DNA of 47,111 nucleotides, from NCBI GenBank assembly GCA_937899725.1, contig CALCCA010000078.1, forward strand, positions 1-47,111, read 5' to 3'. Each line of letters starts with the position of its first letter. Position 1 is the first letter of the stretch. Shown piece after piece: positions 42,748 through 47,111 of the stretch. The notes under the pieces were generated by a model that saw nothing but the letters and a program-made list of their open reading frames with translations, ran no database searches and was not told where the DNA came from. Position numbers and translations under genes: made by a program. Source of the DNA: an uncultured Halomicronema sp. (GTDB lineage: Bacteria > Cyanobacteriota > Cyanobacteriia > Phormidesmidales > Phormidesmidaceae).

Positions 42748-45700
42748 ATGCCGAAGCTTGTGTTGATTGCCGGTTTTGAAACCTTTAATGCGGGGCTCTA
42801 TCGGCAGGCGGCAAAGCAAGCCGTTCAGCGCTGCCCTGACCTAGAGATTCACGTTTTTAGCGATCGCGATATCGCGCAACAGCCCGCCGCGATCGCCCAA
42901 TCCCTCGACGGCGCGGATGTCTTTTTCGCCAGCCTGATCTTTGACTATGACCAGGTGCTATGGCTGCGCGAGCGGGTGCAGGCCATTCCCGTTCGCTTGG
43001 TCTTTGAGTCGGCGCTGGAACTGATGTCGCTGACCCAGTTGGGGAAGTTTGCGATCGGTGACCAGCCCAAGGGCATGCCCAAGCCGGTGAAATTTATCCT
43101 CAGCAAGTTTGGCAACAGTCGCGAAGAAGACAAGCTGGCGGGGTATTTGAGCTTTTTGAAAGTCGGCCCGAAGCTGCTCAAATATATTCCCGTCGGCAAG
43201 GTGCAGGATTTGCGGAACTGGCTGATCATCTACGGCTATTGGAACGCCGGCGGCACCGACAATGTGGCGGCGATGTTCTGGTTCCTCGGCGAAAAGTATC
43301 TGGGGCTGGCCGGGGGTGACATTCCCGCTGCCGTGACTGCGCCCAATATGGGGCTGCTGCACCCTGACTACGACGGCTATTTTGAGTCGCCCAGGGATTA
43401 TTTGGCCTGGTATGGAGAAAAAAGCCAGGGGGCAGAGGGGCTAGGGAGCCAGAAGGTTTTCGCAAAAACTGCCACATCCCCGCATTCATTACGCTCCCCC
43501 GCTCTCCCGCTCCCCCTCACCACGACATCCTCGCTCCCATCGTCTCCCATTGTTGCGCTACTGCTCTATCGCAAGCACGTCATCACCCAACAGCCGTACA
43601 TTCCTCAGTTGATTCGAGCCTTTGAAGCGGCGGGCCTAGTGCCACTACCCGTTTTTATCAACGGGGTGGAGGGGCATGTGGTGGTGCGCGACTGGCTGAC
43701 GACCGATGATGAACAGACCCAGCGATCGCTCGGCAATATTCAAACGCCCTCCCTGTCAGATCAGGCGGTGCGGGTAGATGCGATCGTCTCCACCATTGGC
43801 TTTCCCCTAGTGGGGGGGCCAGCGGGCTCGATGGAAGCCGGACGGCAAACGGCAGTGGCAGTCCGCATTTTGACGGCGAAAAATGTGCCGTATTTCGTGT
43901 CAGCGCCCCTGCTGATTCAAGACATTCATTCCTGGACGCGTCAGGGGGTCGGCGGGCTGCAAAGTGTGGTGCTTTATGCCCTGCCTGAGCTAGATGGGGC
44001 GATCGATCCGGTGCCCCTTGGCGGGCTAGTGGGCGAAGACATCTATCTGGTGCCGGAGCGGGTGCAGCGGTTGATTGGCCGCGTCAAAAGCTGGGTCTCA
44101 CTGCGGCAGACGCCCGTGGCGGAGCGCAAGCTGGCGATCATTCTCTACGGCTTTCCACCGGGGTACGGGGCGACGGGTACCGCCGCTTTGTTGAATGTGC
44201 CTCAGTCCTTGCTGCAGCTACTGCAAAGGCTGCAGGCCGAAGGGTACCACCTGGGTGAGCTGCCCGACGCGGGCGAAACGCTAATCGACTGGGTCAAAGC
44301 GGCAGATGAGGCCGATCCTCGCTTGTCTGCTAGCGCCCAGGGAGTGCCCATCTCCCCAGGATCGGAATCGCCCACCACCGTCAACGTGCGGCAGCTAGAA
44401 AAGTGGCTGGGCTATCTGCTCACCACCCGCGTCGTTCAGCAGTGGGGCGAGCTGACCCGCACGGGCCTCAAAACCTACGACGAAGACTTTGCTCTCGGGG
44501 GCATCCAGCTGGGCAATGTGTGGATTGGGGTGCAGCCGCCGTTGGGCCTGGCGGGTGACCCGATGCGGCTGATGTTTGAGCGCGACCTCACACCCCATCC
44601 GCAATACGCCGCCTTTTACCAATGGCTGCAAAAAGACTTTCAAGCCGATGCGGTGGTGCATTTTGGCATGCATGGCACAGCTGAATGGCTGCCCGGTTCA
44701 CCCTTGGGCAATACCGGTTATTCTTGGCCGGATATTTTGCTGGGCCATCTGCCGCACCTCTATGTTTACGCCGCGAACAATCCGTCAGAATCGATTTTGG
44801 CGAAGCGGCGGGGCTATGGCGTGCTGGTGTCGCATAACGTGCCCCCCTACGGTCGGGCCGGCCTCTACAAAGATTTGGTCACCCTGCGGGAACTGATTGC
44901 CGAATACCGCGAAGAGCCGGTGAAAAACGAAGGGTTGCGCGAGGCGATTTGCAAAAAAATCACCGATACCGGTCTGGCCGCCGACTGTCCTTTTGCCGCG
45001 GCTCGTGAACTGGGCCTCGACTTCACGCTAGAAACGGCCCGCCTGTTTAGTAAAGAGCTTCTGCTGGCCTACTTCACCACGCTCTACGAATATCTGCAGG
45101 TACTCGAAAATCGCCTGTTTTCGTCGGGGCTGCATGTGCTGGGGCAGGCTCCGACGGCGGCAGCACTCCACAGTTATCTAGAGGCGTACTTTGGCGAGAC
45201 GCTCAAGCCAGACGTGTTGGCCGCATTGAGTCAGTTCGACCCGGCGGGCGATCGCCCCGATCGCTCCCCCCACTCCCCCGTGCCTCCGCGCGCTGAGTGG
45301 CCGCAGCTGATCGATGAGTTGCTGCTGCACCACTATCGCCACGCCGCCGATGTGCCCCAGCGCGAGACTGCCCGCCAAAAAATTGCCGAAGCCCTAGAGA
45401 TCTGCGATCGCCTGGCCCAAACCACCGACGAACTGACCAATTTGCTGCGGGGCCTGAATGGGGAATATATTCCTCCCGCGCCAGGGGGCGACCTGCTGCG
45501 CGATGGCCCCGGCGTGCTGCCGACGGGCCGCAATATTCACGCCCTCGACCCTTACCGCATGCCTTCTTCAGCGGCCTATGAGCGGGGCCGTCAGGTGGCC
45601 CGACAGCTGATTGCTCAGCATTGTGACGAGCACGGCACCTTTCCGGAAACTATTGCCGTCATGCTGTGGGGGCTAGACGCGATTAAAACCAAGGGCGAGT

Positions 45701-46719
45701 CCATCGGCACGCTGCTAGAGCTGGTGGGGGCGGCCCCAGTCAAAGAAGGAACGGGGCGCATTGTGCGCTATGACCTGATCCCGCTGGAGCAGCTCGGGCA
45801 TCCCCGTATCGACGTGCTGGGCAACCTGTCGGGCATCTTCCGCGATAGCTTTGTCAACATCTTGGAACTGCTGGACGATCTCTTTTGCCGTGCTGCCGCC
45901 GCCAATGAGCCCATTGAGCAGAACTTCATTCGTAAGCATGTGCTGGCCCTGCAGGCTGAAGGCGTGGAAAATCCCACTGCGCGACTGTTTTCTAACCCAG
46001 CAGGAGACTACGGTTCCTTGGTGAACGATCGCGTGGTCGATAGCAATTGGGAATCGAGCGAAGAACTGGGCAACACCTGGCGCGATCGCAATGCCTTTAG
46101 CTATGGTCGCGGTGACAAGGGGCAGGCCCGTCCTGAAATTCTCGATACGCTGCTGACCACCACCGGGCGCATCGTGCAGCAAATCGACTCGGTGGAATAT
46201 GGCCTTACCGACATTCAGGAGTATTACGCCAACACGGGTGCTCTCAAGCAAGCGGCTGAACAGCGCCAGGGGCAACGCGTCACGGCCAGCTTTGTCGAAA
46301 GCTTCTCGCCCGATACCACGCCCCGCCCGCTCGAAGATTTGCTGCGGATAGAATATCGCACCAAGCTGCTGAATCCGAAGTGGGCGGAGGCAATGGCCGA
46401 TCAGGGCTCGGGCGGCGCTTACGAAATTTCGCAACGGCTGACGGCCATGGTGGGCTGGGCCGGGACGACCAACTTCCAAGATGATTGGGTCTATGACCAA
46501 GCCGCTGAAACCTATGCCTTCGATGCACAGATGGCGGCCAGGCTGCGCCAAGCTAACCCCGAAGCCTGGCGCAACATCGTCGGCAGAATGCTCGAAGCTC
46601 ACGGTCGCGGCTACTGGTCACCCGAAACAGAGACCATTGATCAGCTGCAAGCGCTCTACGACCAAGCCGATGAAGCCCTGGAAGGCGTATCCGTGGATGC
46701 CCTGGCCCCCTCAACCTGA
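42748..46719 (+). CDS. chlH: magnesium chelatase subunit ChlH
   Basis: ChlH binds protoporphyrin IX and, driven by ChlI/ChlD, receives Mg2+ for chlorophyll synthesis. The 1323 residues fit the CobN/BchH family. The N-terminal region includes MPKLVLIAGFETFNAGLY. The conserved core has VVHFGMHGTAEWLPGS (with the metal-site His/Glu) and YVYAANNPSESILAKRRGYG, and the C-terminal half has LRGLNGEYIPPAPGGDLLRD and MPSSAAYERGRQVA. It ends in a helical region typical of the family. A low-complexity insertion is seen at about residues 224-267. No clear ribosome site precedes the ATG at 42748. chlI lies 20 kb upstream, so the chelatase genes are not in one operon. Confidence 0.96.
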   Translation: MPKLVLIAGFETFNAGLYRQAAKQAVQRCPDLEIHVFSDRDIAQQPAAIAQSLDGADVFFASLIFDYDQVLWLRERVQAIPVRLVFESALELMSLTQLGKFAIGDQPKGMPKPVKFILSKFGNSREEDKLAGYLSFLKVGPKLLKYIPVGKVQDLRNWLIIYGYWNAGGTDNVAAMFWFLGEKYLGLAGGDIPAAVTAPNMGLLHPDYDGYFESPRDYLAWYGEKSQGAEGLGSQKVFAKTATSPHSLRSPALPLPLTTTSSLPSSPIVALLLYRKHVITQQPYIPQLIRAFEAAGLVPLPVFINGVEGHVVVRDWLTTDDEQTQRSLGNIQTPSLSDQAVRVDAIVSTIGFPLVGGPAGSMEAGRQTAVAVRILTAKNVPYFVSAPLLIQDIHSWTRQGVGGLQSVVLYALPELDGAIDPVPLGGLVGEDIYLVPERVQRLIGRVKSWVSLRQTPVAERKLAIILYGFPPGYGATGTAALLNVPQSLLQLLQRLQAEGYHLGELPDAGETLIDWVKAADEADPRLSASAQGVPISPGSESPTTVNVRQLEKWLGYLLTTRVVQQWGELTRTGLKTYDEDFALGGIQLGNVWIGVQPPLGLAGDPMRLMFERDLTPHPQYAAFYQWLQKDFQADAVVHFGMHGTAEWLPGSPLGNTGYSWPDILLGHLPHLYVYAANNPSESILAKRRGYGVLVSHNVPPYGRAGLYKDLVTLRELIAEYREEPVKNEGLREAICKKITDTGLAADCPFAAARELGLDFTLETARLFSKELLLAYFTTLYEYLQVLENRLFSSGLHVLGQAPTAAALHSYLEAYFGETLKPDVLAALSQFDPAGDRPDRSPHSPVPPRAEWPQLIDELLLHHYRHAADVPQRETARQKIAEALEICDRLAQTTDELTNLLRGLNGEYIPPAPGGDLLRDGPGVLPTGRNIHALDPYRMPSSAAYERGRQVARQLIAQHCDEHGTFPETIAVMLWGLDAIKTKGESIGTLLELVGAAPVKEGTGRIVRYDLIPLEQLGHPRIDVLGNLSGIFRDSFVNILELLDDLFCRAAAANEPIEQNFIRKHVLALQAEGVENPTARLFSNPAGDYGSLVNDRVVDSNWESSEELGNTWRDRNAFSYGRGDKGQARPEILDTLLTTTGRIVQQIDSVEYGLTDIQEYYANTGALKQAAEQRQGQRVTASFVESFSPDTTPRPLEDLLRIEYRTKLLNPKWAEAMADQGSGGAYEISQRLTAMVGWAGTTNFQDDWVYDQAAETYAFDAQMAARLRQANPEAWRNIVGRMLEAHGRGYWSPETETIDQLQALYDQADEALEGVSVDALAPST
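43417..43548 (+). other. low-complexity in-frame insertion within chlH
   Basis: Residues about 224-267 are Ser/Pro/Leu/Thr-rich (TATSPHSLRSPALPLPLTTT is typical) and interrupt what should be a direct passage from DYLAWYG to PIVALLLYRKHVI. The DNA has purine-rich GGGGGCAGAGGGGC at its left and a C/T-rich segment (GCTCCCCCGCTCTCCCGC) at its right, the look of short intergenic repeats common in cyanobacteria. A shorter stretch of similar character lies at about 45240-45300. Confidence 0.55.
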
Positions 46720-46817
46720 CGGGCGATCGCCAGCAAGTGCAAAGATTGCGAGACAGTCCCATGGTCACCGTCGCTGAAATCCTTCGCGCATCCGCAAAGT
46801 GGCTCCGCAGTCTCGTC

Positions 46818-47006
46818 CTAACCGGACTGGCGACTGCTATCGCTATCCACCTCCAGGTGACACATTAAAGATTCGTTTTGGAGAAAATCCAACGCCACCC
46901 AAGCCTCGATCATGGTCGATCGCCAGGGGATTTTCAGGTATTGAGTGACTTGCACCAAATGGCTGGACGTTGAACTAACCGCCGCGAGTGGGTAAAAAAA
47001 ATGCAT
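46818..47006 (-). CDS. small hypothetical ORF
   Basis: A 62-codon minus-strand ORF from the ATG at 47006, with GGGA-like sequence upstream. The part TQYLKIPWRSTMIEAWVALD looks protein-like, so it may be a real small gene or a fragment of one. The family is not recognised. It is the only coding candidate in the last 392 bases (46720-47111), which otherwise show nothing. Confidence 0.35.
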   Translation of the reverse strand: MHFFYPLAAVSSTSSHLVQVTQYLKIPWRSTMIEAWVALDFLQNESLMCHLEVDSDSSRQSG

Positions 47007-47111
47007 TAAAATTCCCGCAAATTTTGTCGCGGAACTCGGTCAAGCACTTGTCCTTTAGTAGACCTTATCGGAAATTGAACCGATAGGATGATTCATATCA
47101 GACGCATCGAC

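Noticed and set aside
45715-46602. 295-codon minus-strand open frame inside chlH
   Set aside because: It lies entirely antisense to conserved ChlH sequence and owes its openness to GC-rich codon structure; no ribosome site or recognisable domain.
1-47111. CRISPR array, rRNA operon or prophage
   Set aside because: No regularly spaced repeats, rRNA sequence or phage structural genes were recognised on either strand.

Overview
The window reads as chromosomal DNA of a cyanobacterium. The octamer GCGATCGC (HIP1) and its core recur throughout. Both chlorophyll-pathway magnesium-chelatase genes chlI and chlH are present, together with genes typical of cyanobacteria: a DUF3181 protein, a DUF3082 protein, an HpsJ-type membrane protein, a cold-type RRM protein and an EGY-like site-2 protease. 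It is moderately GC-rich by eye and looks like a Leptolyngbya/Nodosilinea-type filamentous lineage; the genus is inference. No phage, CRISPR array or rRNA is seen.

Layout. 1-1368: a truncated IS4-type transposase next to an internally deleted ISKra4-type element. 1.7-5.7 kb: type-II NADH dehydrogenase, DoxX, histidine kinase and response regulator, the last three overlapping. 5.8-6.5 kb: decayed DNA (nucleotidyltransferase-like remnant, broken IS1-type transposase). 7-14.1 kb, minus strand: M50 protease, prfB with a programmed +1 frameshift, a GPH-type sugar symporter and a Cache-domain histidine kinase. 14.5-16.1 kb: a two-gene unit encoding a SET-domain protein and an all-helical protein with a possible heme-oxygenase-like metal site, flanked by a cascade of hairpins and a gene-poor kilobase. 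17-21 kb: HpsJ, a tightly divergent HugZ-like/SRPBCC pair, SRAP and RRM proteins. 21.4-24.7 kb: chlI-ruvC, a long hairpin repeat, DUF3181, a 2TM protein, moaC and tRNA-Arg(ACG). 24.9-31.4 kb: MFS transporter, lipoprotein, DUF1643, DUF3082, a TIR-like protein, cysE and ppk2. 31.4-34 kb: an AT-richer patch with a glycosyltransferase-like gene and a sulfotransferase. 34-42.4 kb: a large exported protein of unknown function, a transketolase-family enzyme, a HEAT-repeat protein and an HtrA-type protease without signal peptide. 42.7-46.7 kb: chlH with a low-complexity in-frame insertion.

Most of the window is housekeeping (translation termination, chlorophyll, cysteine, molybdopterin, polyphosphate). 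The best leads for something undescribed are the SET plus helical-protein unit, the TIR-like protein, the large exported protein and the transketolase-family enzyme. Functional statements come from reading motifs; no database search was run.
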